This document shows, one piece after another, positions 14,164 through 22,334 of a stretch of 25,397 nt of DNA. This DNA comes from Gallionella sp. UBA4737 (GTDB lineage Bacteria > Pseudomonadota > Gammaproteobacteria > Burkholderiales > Gallionellaceae). The notes under the pieces were generated by a model. That model saw only the letters and a list, made by a program, of their open reading frames with translations. It was not told where the DNA came from and ran no database searches. A program made the translations under genes and the position numbers. Every line of letters begins with the position of its first letter. The first letter of the stretch is position 1. The DNA is taken from NCBI GenBank assembly GCA_002403995.1, contig DHIV01000069.1, positions 532 through 25,928 on the forward strand, written 5' to 3'.

Positions 14164-16022
14164 GTGAAATTTTCGCGCTTAACAACCGCACGTTCCCACA
14201 GGTAAGGGTTAAGCATGGTCCACGCTCGTTCACCCTCGCTCATTTTTGCATCGGGATTGTTTATTACACGTTGAATTTGATTCGCCACATCTGCCGAATC
14301 GATCAGCTGACACTCCTTAAAGGAATGACTGGCAATTGTATCCAACATGAAACCTTTAAGCGGACCCTTCATCCAATCCACAATGGGTGAGTTGAAACCT
14401 ATCTTGGTTTTGCGGTAAGTCACTTCATGCGGCATGTAAGGCGCCATGGCATCGCGCACAATCGCCTTGGAAAACCTGCCGCGCACCTTGGCTGTCCACG
14501 GCAGGGAAAATGCCAGCGCGACGATGCGGTGATCCATGAAAGGCATGCGGATTTCCACGCCATTCGCCATGCTGTAGCGGTCATAGTTGCGCAACAGGGT
14601 AGGCAGGATGGTTTCGTGTGTTGAAATGTAGAGTTGCCGATTAAGATGATCGAGACCGCGCCAAGCGTGGTGCCGGAAATCTTTGCACACCTGTTGTGAG
14701 CCACGGCGCAGTATTTTTCTTGCCATGCGCCTTGCATGATACTCGGCGATAAACCTGCTCCTGGAAGGCATTTTTGCAAATTGCCTGGAGCCCGCGGGCA
14801 ATCCATCATAATGAGTACTAACGATGTCATACGCTTGCTTGAGGTTCCATCCTGCATCCTTTAGCGCGATAATGAAATCAAAGTTATATCCGGCAAACAA
14901 TTCATCCGCGCCGTGTCCGTCCAGCGTCACCGACGTGCCGTGCGCCTTGACCGCGCCGTAAGTCAGCATGAACGGGATCGGGCTGGTGATATACAAATCC
15001 TCAAACAGATAAAAATAACGATCCATATCTGCAATCGCTTTCAGCGGATCGATCTCGATAACGGTGGCGTCTATGCCCAGATGATCTGTAACCATCCTGG
15101 CATACTTCGTTTCGTCCAAAGGAGTTCCGGGAAATGAGGCAACGAAAGCGTGCTGCCAGCTTTCCCCCATGCGTTGCGTCTTGCCATGCCGCGCGATGTG
15201 CGCCATGGCTGAAATGGTGGCGCTCGAATCCAGACCGCCGCTCAATGCCGTACCCAAGGGGACATCGCTGCGCATGCGCAGACGACAGGCGTCTAAAAAC
15301 AACTCGCGGAATTGCTCGACCTGATCTTCGTATTTTGCGGGGATACTCGGCAGGTGATCCAGCGTGCACCACCAGCGCTTGATTTCCAATCGACCGTTTT
15401 TCAGCCAGCCGCTGTGCCCTGCCGGAAAACGCTTGATACCCTCAATGACGCACTCATCGGTACTTTCATATTGAAAGATTCGCGATGTATCCCTGACGAG
15501 GCTGGTATTGGCGCGCACTTCATCAAGCAGCGGAAAAATAGCCTTCATCTCCGAAGCAAAGGCGAATTTTGCTTCCGGCAACCAGGCATAGAAAAGCGGT
15601 TTTTTGCCGAACCGGTCGCGCGACAGGAACAGGGATTTTTCCCGAGTGTCCCAGATCGCAAAAGCCCACATGCCGTTAAAGCGCAGTTGGCATGCCTCGC
15701 CCCATTCGATAAATGCGGCGATCACGACTTCGGTATCCGAGTCGCTCTTGAACCGGTAACCTTTTTTTTCCAGCTCCTGCCTGATCTCGATAAAGTTGTA
15801 GATCTCGCCGTTGAATACGATCACATAGCGTCCGGATGGATCCGCCATCGGCTGGTGCCCGTTGTCGGACAGATCGAGGATAGCGAGCCTGCGGTGTCCC
15901 AGAGTGATGCCCGGCTGCTGCCATAAGCCATGCCCGTCCGGACCGCGATGCGCGAGCGTATCCAGGCAGTGCAGCGCACGCGCCTGCTCCAGCTCACCGA
16001 TCAAACCAAATATGCCGCACAT
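14160..16022 (-). CDS. asnB: Asparagine synthetase-type glutamine amidotransferase
   Basis: This 620-residue AsnB-family enzyme has an N-terminal glutaminase with the nucleophile Cys2 (MCGIFG), HRGPDG (25-30) and FNGEIYN (70-76). Its C-terminal synthetase carries the ATP pyrophosphatase loop SGGLDSS (261-267). All key residues are present, so glutamine ammonia should be moved to an adenylated carboxylate. Asparagine is the textbook product. In O-antigen clusters, however, relatives such as WbpS amidate uronic acid sugars, and placement between galE and glycosyltransferases favours a glycan amidation role; that is inference. GAAAGGG precedes ATG 16022 by about 9 bases. A 139-base gap with nothing recognisable separates it from galE. 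Confidence 0.92.
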   Translation of the reverse strand: MCGIFGLIGELEQARALHCLDTLAHRGPDGHGLWQQPGITLGHRRLAILDLSDNGHQPMADPSGRYVIVFNGEIYNFIEIRQELEKKGYRFKSDSDTEVVIAAFIEWGEACQLRFNGMWAFAIWDTREKSLFLSRDRFGKKPLFYAWLPEAKFAFASEMKAIFPLLDEVRANTSLVRDTSRIFQYESTDECVIEGIKRFPAGHSGWLKNGRLEIKRWWCTLDHLPSIPAKYEDQVEQFRELFLDACRLRMRSDVPLGTALSGGLDSSATISAMAHIARHGKTQRMGESWQHAFVASFPGTPLDETKYARMVTDHLGIDATVIEIDPLKAIADMDRYFYLFEDLYITSPIPFMLTYGAVKAHGTSVTLDGHGADELFAGYNFDFIIALKDAGWNLKQAYDIVSTHYDGLPAGSRQFAKMPSRSRFIAEYHARRMARKILRRGSQQVCKDFRHHAWRGLDHLNRQLYISTHETILPTLLRNYDRYSMANGVEIRMPFMDHRIVALAFSLPWTAKVRGRFSKAIVRDAMAPYMPHEVTYRKTKIGFNSPIVDWMKGPLKGFMLDTIASHSFKECQLIDSADVANQIQRVINNPDAKMSEGERAWTMLNPYLWERAVVKRENFT

Positions 16023-16161
16023 TTCAAACTGGCCCTTTCAGTTAACGCACGCCCGCCACGAACCGTTGTTCCGACTGCCACGCATGGCTGACGATCTACT
16101 GCAAATCCGTGTACTGCTATCCCAGCACCAACTGTGCGCCAGATTAACGAGCCCCGGAAAA

Positions 16162-17214
16162 TCATCCGAGGCCATGACTGTCCGCCCATTGCTGCCAACG
16201 CCATGCATCGCGGCACATCCGTTCCAACCCCAATTCTGCGCGCCATCCCAGCAGCGTTTCGGCAAGTTTAGGATCGGTATAACTCGCGGCATTGTCGCCT
16301 TCCCGTCGTTCGACGATGCGATAGGGAATTTTTTGTCCGCTCGCCCGTTCAAATGCCTGAACCATTTCCAACACACTGTGCCCCCGTCCAGTGCCAAGAT
16401 TCACGGTTACCACGCCGGCTGACTTGCCGAGATACTTCAGCGCTGCCAGATGTCCTTTCGCCAGGTCCACCACATGGATGTAATCTCGCACTCCGGTCCC
16501 ATCAGGTGTGGGGTAGTCGTTACCAAAGACGGACAGATATTCCCGCTTGCCCGAGGCCACCTGACAGACATAAGGCGCGAGGTTGTTTGGTATACCGTTA
16601 GGATCTTCTCCGAGAACACCGCTCTCGTGCGCACCAACCGGATTAAAGTAACGCAACAAGGCGATGCGCCACCGGGGATCAGAGATGGCAATGTCGCGCA
16701 ACATTTCTTCCACCATGATCTTCGATCGGCCATAGGGATTGGAGGCAACCAGAGGAAAATCCTCGCGAATCGGCAATGAAACCGGATCGCCGTAAACCGT
16801 GGCTGAAGAGCTGAATACCATAGCCCTGATGCCATGCCGCGCCATCGCATCGAACAGCACCATACTGCCATGCACATTACAGTCGTAATATTCCAGCGGC
16901 TTTTCCACGGACTCCCCCACCGCCTTGAGACCGGCAAAATGCAATACCGCAGTGATGGAGTGGCGAGCAAAAATATTGTCCAGCACCAGTCGGTCGCGAA
17001 CATCTCCCTCAACGAACACCGGGATTCGACCGGCGATCTGCGCAACGCGATCCATCACGCTTGCCTTGCTGTTGCATAGGTTATCAAGCACAACGACTTG
17101 ATGTCCCGCCTGCAACAACTCAACGCAGGCATGCGAGCCAATGAAGCCCGCGCCGCCGGTGACCAGCACTACTCCGAGGTTTCCGGAATGGCCGGACAAT
17201 TCTGTATTCATCAT
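16162..17214 (-). CDS. galE: UDP-glucose 4-epimerase GalE
   Basis: GalE interconverts UDP-glucose and UDP-galactose (some forms also the N-acetyl sugars) using bound NAD. The 350-residue protein has TGGAGFIGS (19-27), HFAGLKAVGES, VFSSSATVYGDP with the catalytic serine, NPYGRSK with the catalytic tyrosine and lysine, and RYFNPVGAHESG, all diagnostic of true GalE. It has a short extra N-terminal tail compared with the E. coli protein. The frame is open to 17256, but ATG 17214 overlaps the preceding stop by one base (TGATG) and a second ATG follows at 17211; this start is preferred. It supplies galactose units to the surrounding transferases. Confidence 0.95.
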   Translation of the reverse strand: MMNTELSGHSGNLGVVLVTGGAGFIGSHACVELLQAGHQVVVLDNLCNSKASVMDRVAQIAGRIPVFVEGDVRDRLVLDNIFARHSITAVLHFAGLKAVGESVEKPLEYYDCNVHGSMVLFDAMARHGIRAMVFSSSATVYGDPVSLPIREDFPLVASNPYGRSKIMVEEMLRDIAISDPRWRIALLRYFNPVGAHESGVLGEDPNGIPNNLAPYVCQVASGKREYLSVFGNDYPTPDGTGVRDYIHVVDLAKGHLAALKYLGKSAGVVTVNLGTGRGHSVLEMVQAFERASGQKIPYRIVERREGDNAASYTDPKLAETLLGWRAELGLERMCRDAWRWQQWADSHGLG

Positions 17215-18113
17215 CACCAACCCATTAGCCTCACAAAAAATCCCAATTCCCAACACAACGTGGCCAACGCACGATATAAGCGCGTCTTCAAATACCTCTC
17301 TTTACTGCGTAAGAACAAAATTATTGACCATCCTGCAGAACGAACCAGACGGGGCAAAAATGTAATTGCATTACCCTTGTAATTAAATGTGGTCACGTAA
17401 TCATAACCGTTGGCGAAATTGGAGCGCAGCAGCCAACACAGTTTGAGTTTGTAAGGCAGGATGGCATGGTCTACGCACATCTCGGCACAGTAATAAATCT
17501 GCATGCCGCGTTCCAGCATTTTGCGTGTAAGGTGTGTTTCTTCGCCATACGAAACCTTTTCACCCGTCATCCCGATAGAGGTATCGAATCCGCCCACTTC
17601 GATCAGCGCGCTCTTCTTGAAAACCATATTTGTACCGTTGATCCACTCACCTTTCTGCAAGAGCCTGGTTTCGTTGCCCAGGCTCTCGCTTCCGTATTCC
17701 TTGGGGAACCATTCCGGAATGGGCACCAGCGAAAATGCCTTGTATTGCCCGCCGACACCGCTGGCATCGGGATGGGTTGAAAAAAAATGAATGATCGCTT
17801 TCGTCCAGCCGGGATTCGCTTTCGCGTCATCGTCTATGTATGCCACGAATTGCCCAAGCGCTTCCTTAAACCCACGGTTACGCGCACGACTTAAGCCCTG
17901 CGCCTGCTCGAAGACGTACCTGAAGTTGGGCAGCAGTGCGGTGTATTCTTCCGCCACCTTTCGGGTGTCGTCCGATGAGTTATTGTCCACAATCAGCACT
18001 TCCACCAGACTGCCGTCCACACACTGCTGTTCCAGTGAAGCGAGACAATTGCGCAGCCAGAACGAGCGGTTATAGGTGCATACGATCACGGAAAGTTTTG
18101 GTGTCATATTCAT
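17214..18113 (-). CDS. Family 2 glycosyltransferase
   Basis: This 299-residue GT-A enzyme begins with LSVIVCTYNRSFWLRNCL, then has LIVDNNSSDDT for nucleotide binding, QGLSRARNRG, and YIDDDAKANPGW with the metal-binding aspartates. GGFDTSIGMTGEKVSYGEETHL is the downstream catalytic region. The C-terminal third is hydrophobic and basic, suggesting contact with the inner membrane. A GTG start at 18146 is possible, but ATG 18113 has AAGGA 4 bases upstream and is preferred; another ATG is two codons later. The stop shares one base with the galE start, so the two are tightly linked. Sugar specificity is unknown. Confidence 0.9.
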   Translation of the reverse strand: MNMTPKLSVIVCTYNRSFWLRNCLASLEQQCVDGSLVEVLIVDNNSSDDTRKVAEEYTALLPNFRYVFEQAQGLSRARNRGFKEALGQFVAYIDDDAKANPGWTKAIIHFFSTHPDASGVGGQYKAFSLVPIPEWFPKEYGSESLGNETRLLQKGEWINGTNMVFKKSALIEVGGFDTSIGMTGEKVSYGEETHLTRKMLERGMQIYYCAEMCVDHAILPYKLKLCWLLRSNFANGYDYVTTFNYKGNAITFLPRLVRSAGWSIILFLRSKERYLKTRLYRALATLCWELGFFVRLMGW

Positions 18114-18161
18114 GTTTTCCTTATCAACCGTGACAGCCGGCTCCACCGGTTAACGATATGT

Positions 18162-19211
18162 TCATCGTCCATCATGGTGATATCGCCGGGTACTGAGTTC
18201 AAGCTTTATCCTCTCACGGAGTGGGAAAGAAAGTCCTTTGGCATGCTTCGATTTAGAAAAGCGACGGGCTACGATAGGACCAAGCGATAGCATCGATCTG
18301 CAAACGTTCAGCCAATATAACCCTAATGTGCTCCGGAACTCCGGTTCGGGGAAATATCGGGAAACCTGATTCGCTTCCGCAAGGCGTGACAACCATGCAT
18401 CCACCCTGTCAAGGACATCCAGATTGACCGGCAGTCCACCATGTCCAAGGTAATAATGAATGTAATAATGCAGGTCAAGTTCATCGCTTGATGCTTCGAC
18501 TCCCAGAAGCTCCAACATATTATGCTGGATTCTCATCACCGTCTGCTTCTGTTCGTCAGCATGTAACGCTTCGGTATTACTTTCATGGAGCCGGTAGTTG
18601 AGCAAGGGTTCGGGCAAATTGGCCAGGTTGCAGCAATCCATGCAACGGGACCATAACTCATAATCTTCCGCATAAATATAGCTGGCGGCATATTCCAGAT
18701 AGTTTTCCGCTAACATCGCTCTTCGTATCATCACGGATGGGTGGGCCAACATGGATGAAAAAATCATGCGGCAACGAATATCTGCGTTCGTTGTGGGATA
18801 TTCCCACAATTGTTCCTCGGATTCACGAATGGTTTTTACCCAGGAACCGCAGACCCCCACATCTGGATGTTTTTCCATAAAGGTCCGCTGCTTGGCCAGC
18901 CGATCCGGGACAGACCAATCATCACAATCCATGCGGGCGATATAACCCCCGTGTGCCAAACCAATTCCCTTGTTTAGTGTGCCAATCAAGCCAATATTCT
19001 TTTCATTGTTAACCGCTCGAATGCGCGGATCACTAAACTGCTTGATGATCTCAGGCGTGCGATCTGTTGACCCATCATCAATAATCAGAAACTCAAAATT
19101 ACCGAATGTCTGGTCAAGGATGCTCTGAATCGCCTGTGCGAGATATCTTTCCCCGTTATACACGGGCATCAGCACTGTTATTTCCGGCGAACCGATCAAA
19201 GTCGCACCCAT
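18162..19211 (-). CDS. Family 2 glycosyltransferase
   Basis: This 349-residue GT2 opens with ITVLMPVYNGERYLAQAI, followed by LIIDDGSTDRTPEII, NIGLIGTLNKGI and the metal site ARMDCDDWSVPDRL. SMLAHPSVMIRR and YAEDYELWSR form the acceptor and catalytic region. All expected transferase residues are present. The last 130 residues are a less conserved helical tail. The start ATG 19211 lies 16 bases inside the end of the upstream fucosyltransferase-like gene, without a clear ribosome site, so translation probably depends on the upstream gene. Specificity unknown. Confidence 0.92.
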   Translation of the reverse strand: MGATLIGSPEITVLMPVYNGERYLAQAIQSILDQTFGNFEFLIIDDGSTDRTPEIIKQFSDPRIRAVNNEKNIGLIGTLNKGIGLAHGGYIARMDCDDWSVPDRLAKQRTFMEKHPDVGVCGSWVKTIRESEEQLWEYPTTNADIRCRMIFSSMLAHPSVMIRRAMLAENYLEYAASYIYAEDYELWSRCMDCCNLANLPEPLLNYRLHESNTEALHADEQKQTVMRIQHNMLELLGVEASSDELDLHYYIHYYLGHGGLPVNLDVLDRVDAWLSRLAEANQVSRYFPEPEFRSTLGLYWLNVCRSMLSLGPIVARRFSKSKHAKGLSFPLRERIKLELSTRRYHHDGR

Positions 19212-20080
19212 GAATCGGGATAAAGATCACTTGTATCAGCATCAGAACTATTGAACCAGCGCTTGGGCGCAATCACGATTTTGTCGTGACTGGGATTAAG
19301 CCATGCGCCCCACCAGCTGAATGAGCTATTGGCAATGATATGGTGACGGCACAAACTCATGAGCCGCATATCTTCATATCCGCATTCTGGGCCATTGTGA
19401 TCCACTATTTGCATGGGATGATGCAACTTGATGTTTTCCCGCGCCCATGCAGGGTCATCGCTGAAAACGAAGAACACCGGCACGTTGACCCGGTTCGCGA
19501 TATAGGTCACAGCCCGCGCATAGTAGTCCATGCCGCAAACGCCATGCACGCGATGCGTGATCTCGTCATTGACGTAGTCGCCCCGCCGCACATGCAGACT
19601 CACTGCCTGACATTCGGCAATCTCCCGAGCCAATTCGGCGTTACGTCCCGAGGGAGGCTCCCGCAAGGTCAGCTCTTTGCGTATCAACTCGGTCGTGTCG
19701 CCAAAATACCGCTCGCTCTGCCAATACCCATCTAGGTACACCCCATCGGGCAGATCAAGGATGCGCGGATCAAAGTGGTAATGCGGCTCCTTTATGTATG
19801 ACTTTGGAAACTGTTCGCCTTTACGTAAAATCCGATGGAATAGACGAGACAACAGGTCAGAGTTTGGCCGTGCAAGCTTTGCAATATCCTTTTCGGAAGC
19901 GAAAGACTGCATCACATTGAAAGGCGCCAACTCGTAATGACGCATGGTCCGATAATTTGGATTACTCAAGCCCGAGATATCCAACTTCAGATCCACGCCC
20001 CTAGCATGTGCCAGCCGCCGCCCAGCCGCGTATTGAAAGAGTTGGTTTCCAAGGCCGCCTTCGAGTTTAGTGATGATCAT
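19196..20080 (-). CDS. Alpha-1,2-fucosyltransferase-like (GT11)
   Basis: This 294-residue GT-B enzyme is expected to transfer fucose (or a similar sugar) from a GDP-sugar to a terminal galactose or other residue in alpha-1,2 linkage. Motifs are GGLGNQLFQYAAG (8-20), HVRRGDY (163-169) for GDP-sugar binding, and NSSFSWWGAWL (251-261). These are the three standard GT11 blocks. Length is typical (E. coli WbsJ and Helicobacter FutC are about 300 residues). No gmd or fcl genes for GDP-fucose are in the window. ATG 20080 abuts the previous stop with no strong ribosome site. Capping with alpha-1,2-fucose can mimic host-like or plant-like glycans; relevance here is unknown. Confidence 0.92.
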   Translation of the reverse strand: MIITKLEGGLGNQLFQYAAGRRLAHARGVDLKLDISGLSNPNYRTMRHYELAPFNVMQSFASEKDIAKLARPNSDLLSRLFHRILRKGEQFPKSYIKEPHYHFDPRILDLPDGVYLDGYWQSERYFGDTTELIRKELTLREPPSGRNAELAREIAECQAVSLHVRRGDYVNDEITHRVHGVCGMDYYARAVTYIANRVNVPVFFVFSDDPAWARENIKLHHPMQIVDHNGPECGYEDMRLMSLCRHHIIANSSFSWWGAWLNPSHDKIVIAPKRWFNSSDADTSDLYPDSWVRL

Positions 20081-20782
20081 CTATTTACGCTTACGGGCTC
20101 GGACGTGGTAACCAAAGCTGAGTAATTCCGCCGAACCCTTGTCAGTTGCTGTGCAGCGTTGCAGAAACTCCAATACCTTCTTGATGCCATAGCGTTCCAG
20201 GCGAGTCATACGGGTTTGGCCCGCGTATCGTTCCGCGATCGAAGGCATGCGTTGCACCTCTTGGGCCAAGTATTCGAAAAAATTGCCATTGGGGGTTACC
20301 TCGAGCAAGTCGAACCCCAAGTTCGGCAAGTGAGTCTCGTAGAAGTAGTGGTTAAAGCCGGTGGCAAAATGAAATGGCGCAAAATGAGTCAAGCTGCAGA
20401 AAGGTGCGGTGATTATAAGGTGCCCACCAGATTTAAGAAGACGGGCAAGCTCTCGAAGAGCAGCAAGCGGATCAGGAAGGTGCTCCAGCACCTCGATGCA
20501 CATGATGGCATCAAATGATGCATCCGGCTGCGGTATGGCGGTAATGTCAGAAAGAATGTCGAGCTTCGACTGATCCCACTTGCCCATCTGCAGGGCAGCG
20601 TTATCCCCGGTCCCATCGTACTGACCGAAATCCTGAGCCACGTAATCCAAGTGGCTGCAGAACTTGCGGAATTGCTGCTCCCCTGCACCTGCATCGAGAA
20701 GGCGCGAACCGGCGGGAATCTTCTTCAGCGCATCCTCGAGCCAGCGGACGCGTGTTGCTTCGTTTAGAGTACCAACGCTCAT
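20081..20782 (-). CDS. Class I SAM-dependent methyltransferase
   Basis: This 233-residue methyltransferase has motif I LLDAGAGEQQF (28-38), then YVAQDFGQYDG, and FDAIMCIEVLEHLPDP (motif around 90-105) with LKSGGHLIITAPF, the usual Methyltransf_11 arrangement. The downstream THFAPFHFATGFNHYFYE stretch is rich in aromatics and may bind the sugar substrate. ATG 20782 has GGAGG 4-5 bases upstream and overlaps the previous stop (ATGA); the open frame to 20818 lies inside the upstream gene and is not needed. It sits in a group of three adjacent predicted methyltransferases, which suggests several methylated positions on the glycan. Confidence 0.9.
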   Translation of the reverse strand: MSVGTLNEATRVRWLEDALKKIPAGSRLLDAGAGEQQFRKFCSHLDYVAQDFGQYDGTGDNAALQMGKWDQSKLDILSDITAIPQPDASFDAIMCIEVLEHLPDPLAALRELARLLKSGGHLIITAPFCSLTHFAPFHFATGFNHYFYETHLPNLGFDLLEVTPNGNFFEYLAQEVQRMPSIAERYAGQTRMTRLERYGIKKVLEFLQRCTATDKGSAELLSFGYHVRARKRK

Positions 20783-21528
20783 ATTTCCTCCACGCGCCTG
20801 AACCAGAAGCAGCCACACCCGTAGCGCTCTGCAGCTACTTGCTCGGACGACGCCCCCGAGACAAGACCGTCAGGTCCTAACTGGGGAATGAGAGTGAATA
20901 CCTCCAGCACCAATTTCGGAAAAGCATCGATTACCTGTTCGTAGGAATAGATGCGTTGACCGTTGAACATCACTTTAGGTTGCCCCACCGGCACTACGAA
21001 CAGCAGATTACCGCCAGGCGCAAGGACCCGCGCCAACTCTCTCATGGACTTTAGATCCCCATCCGGATCCAGAGGATCGCCGTAACGGCCCAATCCCACA
21101 TGCTCTACCACATGCATGCACGATAGTGAGACTACAGAGCCGTCCTCAAATGGCAGCGCCAACAGGTCAGCAAATCCGGTTTCCAAACCGGAAAGCGCTA
21201 CTTGTGCTGGGCGATAATCATAGAAACGCACCGGTACGAAAGCAGAGACGAGAGTGGAAAAATAAAGATACGAGCCGATGTCCACGTGCAAAGCCGGGCG
21301 TGTTTCAGCCAGCGCTCGCGCGGCCCAGGCGGTGTGATAGACATAGTGCCGGTCGAATTCGGTCGTATCGGTGCGGTCGTCAAGGAAAGGATAACGGTCG
21401 CACCATTCAACGGAAAAGCGCTCCGGATCGGAGGCCGCTTTGAACAGCCGGAATTCGGAACGGAAAACACGATTTTGTTGTGCCCGCACAAAGTAGCGCC
21501 GCATCTTGCGCAATGTAGTCCGTATCAT
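20779..21528 (-). CDS. DUF268 family protein, predicted methyltransferase-like
   Basis: This 249-residue protein matches DUF268 by the block LSCMHVVEHVGLGRYGDP (135-152) followed by LDPDGDLKSMRELARVLAPGG. The fold appears to be a Rossmann methyltransferase, with ALHVDIGSYLYF (80-90) in place of motif I and LLFVVPVG as a late strand, but the glycine-rich loop is reduced, so SAM binding is uncertain. DUF268 genes recur in polysaccharide clusters; the biochemical role is not established as far as I know. ATG 21528 has AAAGGA about 7 bases upstream. The stop overlaps the following methyltransferase start. Confidence 0.85.
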   Translation of the reverse strand: MIRTTLRKMRRYFVRAQQNRVFRSEFRLFKAASDPERFSVEWCDRYPFLDDRTDTTEFDRHYVYHTAWAARALAETRPALHVDIGSYLYFSTLVSAFVPVRFYDYRPAQVALSGLETGFADLLALPFEDGSVVSLSCMHVVEHVGLGRYGDPLDPDGDLKSMRELARVLAPGGNLLFVVPVGQPKVMFNGQRIYSYEQVIDAFPKLVLEVFTLIPQLGPDGLVSGASSEQVAAERYGCGCFWFRRVEEI

Positions 21529-21546
21529 TGTATTATCCTTTGAGAA

Positions 21547-21591
21547 GCTGGGTAGGGTGATATGAGTCGTCTCACAAACACCTCACCCAGC
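21547..21591. repeat. Imperfect inverted repeat after the FkbM gene
   Basis: GCTGGGTAGGGTG at 21547-21559 is nearly the reverse complement of CACCTCACCCAGC at 21579-21591. The stem spans the stop codon of the FkbM methyltransferase (21574-21572) and the short gap before the DUF268 gene. Without a T-tract it looks like an RNA-processing or attenuation hairpin more than a full terminator. Confidence 0.45.
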
Positions 21592-22267
21592 GGTTTCGAT
21601 CTACGAAGATCGTGTTGATATAGGCGTCGGCGTAAACCATGTAGCCCGCTCCAGTAAGGTAATTGATGACGTCGGTCAGCTTCTTGCCGGTACCATCTGT
21701 AGCATAGGTTATGGTTTCGACACAGAATACGGCGGGGCGCGCGCCTGTCAGGTCGAACGCCCCCAAAATCTCCAGTTCCAGCCCCTCGACATCCAGCGAG
21801 ACGAAGTCCGGCGAACCTTGGAAATATCTGGCAACAATTTCTTTTGGAGTAATAACGTCTACTTCAGCAACTCGCACAATCTGCTTCCCGTGTTCTTCCA
21901 CATAGCGCCGAGCCTCAGGCTCTGAAAAGGTGCTCAGGGTATCCGCGTTCATCTCATAAAACGGCACTGCCTCTTGTCGGACACCACCTACCCCGACGTT
22001 GAGGCAGACATCTTCTGGCCGAGCATCCCGCAGACATGCAAATAGACGCGGATTGGGTTCTACGCATACACCGCGACAACCATTCTGATAAAAAAGATAA
22101 GTGTTATTGATGCGGACAGGATGGTGGGCACCGATATCAAGGTAAGTCGGTTTTGCGATGCCAATCACATCTAAAATGTATTTGATAATGCGGTCCTCAC
22201 CTGACTGGGAGTAGCTTGGCCCACCCCCATCACGAAATATCCAACGCATCAGTTTTTCTTTAATCAT
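21572..22267 (-). CDS. FkbM family methyltransferase
   Basis: This 231-residue enzyme shows the FkbM opening SQSGEDRIIKYIL (20-32), motif I TYLDIGAHHP (41-50) with NNTYLFYQNGCRGVCVEPNP, and DFVSLDVEGLELEILGAF (154-171), the defining FkbM block. It should O-methylate a sugar hydroxyl with SAM. It differs clearly from the other FkbM protein at 11658-12392: this one belongs to the SQSGEDRII subgroup often found in O-antigen clusters. ATG 22267 has GGAG 7 bases upstream. A gap of 41 bases with a hairpin follows, then the DUF268 gene. It lies 67 bases after the sulfotransferase, so it is the first GC-richer gene after the AT-rich module. Confidence 0.9.
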   Translation of the reverse strand: MIKEKLMRWIFRDGGGPSYSQSGEDRIIKYILDVIGIAKPTYLDIGAHHPVRINNTYLFYQNGCRGVCVEPNPRLFACLRDARPEDVCLNVGVGGVRQEAVPFYEMNADTLSTFSEPEARRYVEEHGKQIVRVAEVDVITPKEIVARYFQGSPDFVSLDVEGLELEILGAFDLTGARPAVFCVETITYATDGTGKKLTDVINYLTGAGYMVYADAYINTIFVDRNRWVRCL

Positions 22268-22334
22268 CTTCCAGCTCCGGAATTATGTTTCGATGGCACT
22301 GAAACCAGCGCCTTATTTGTCTTCATAAGGATCA

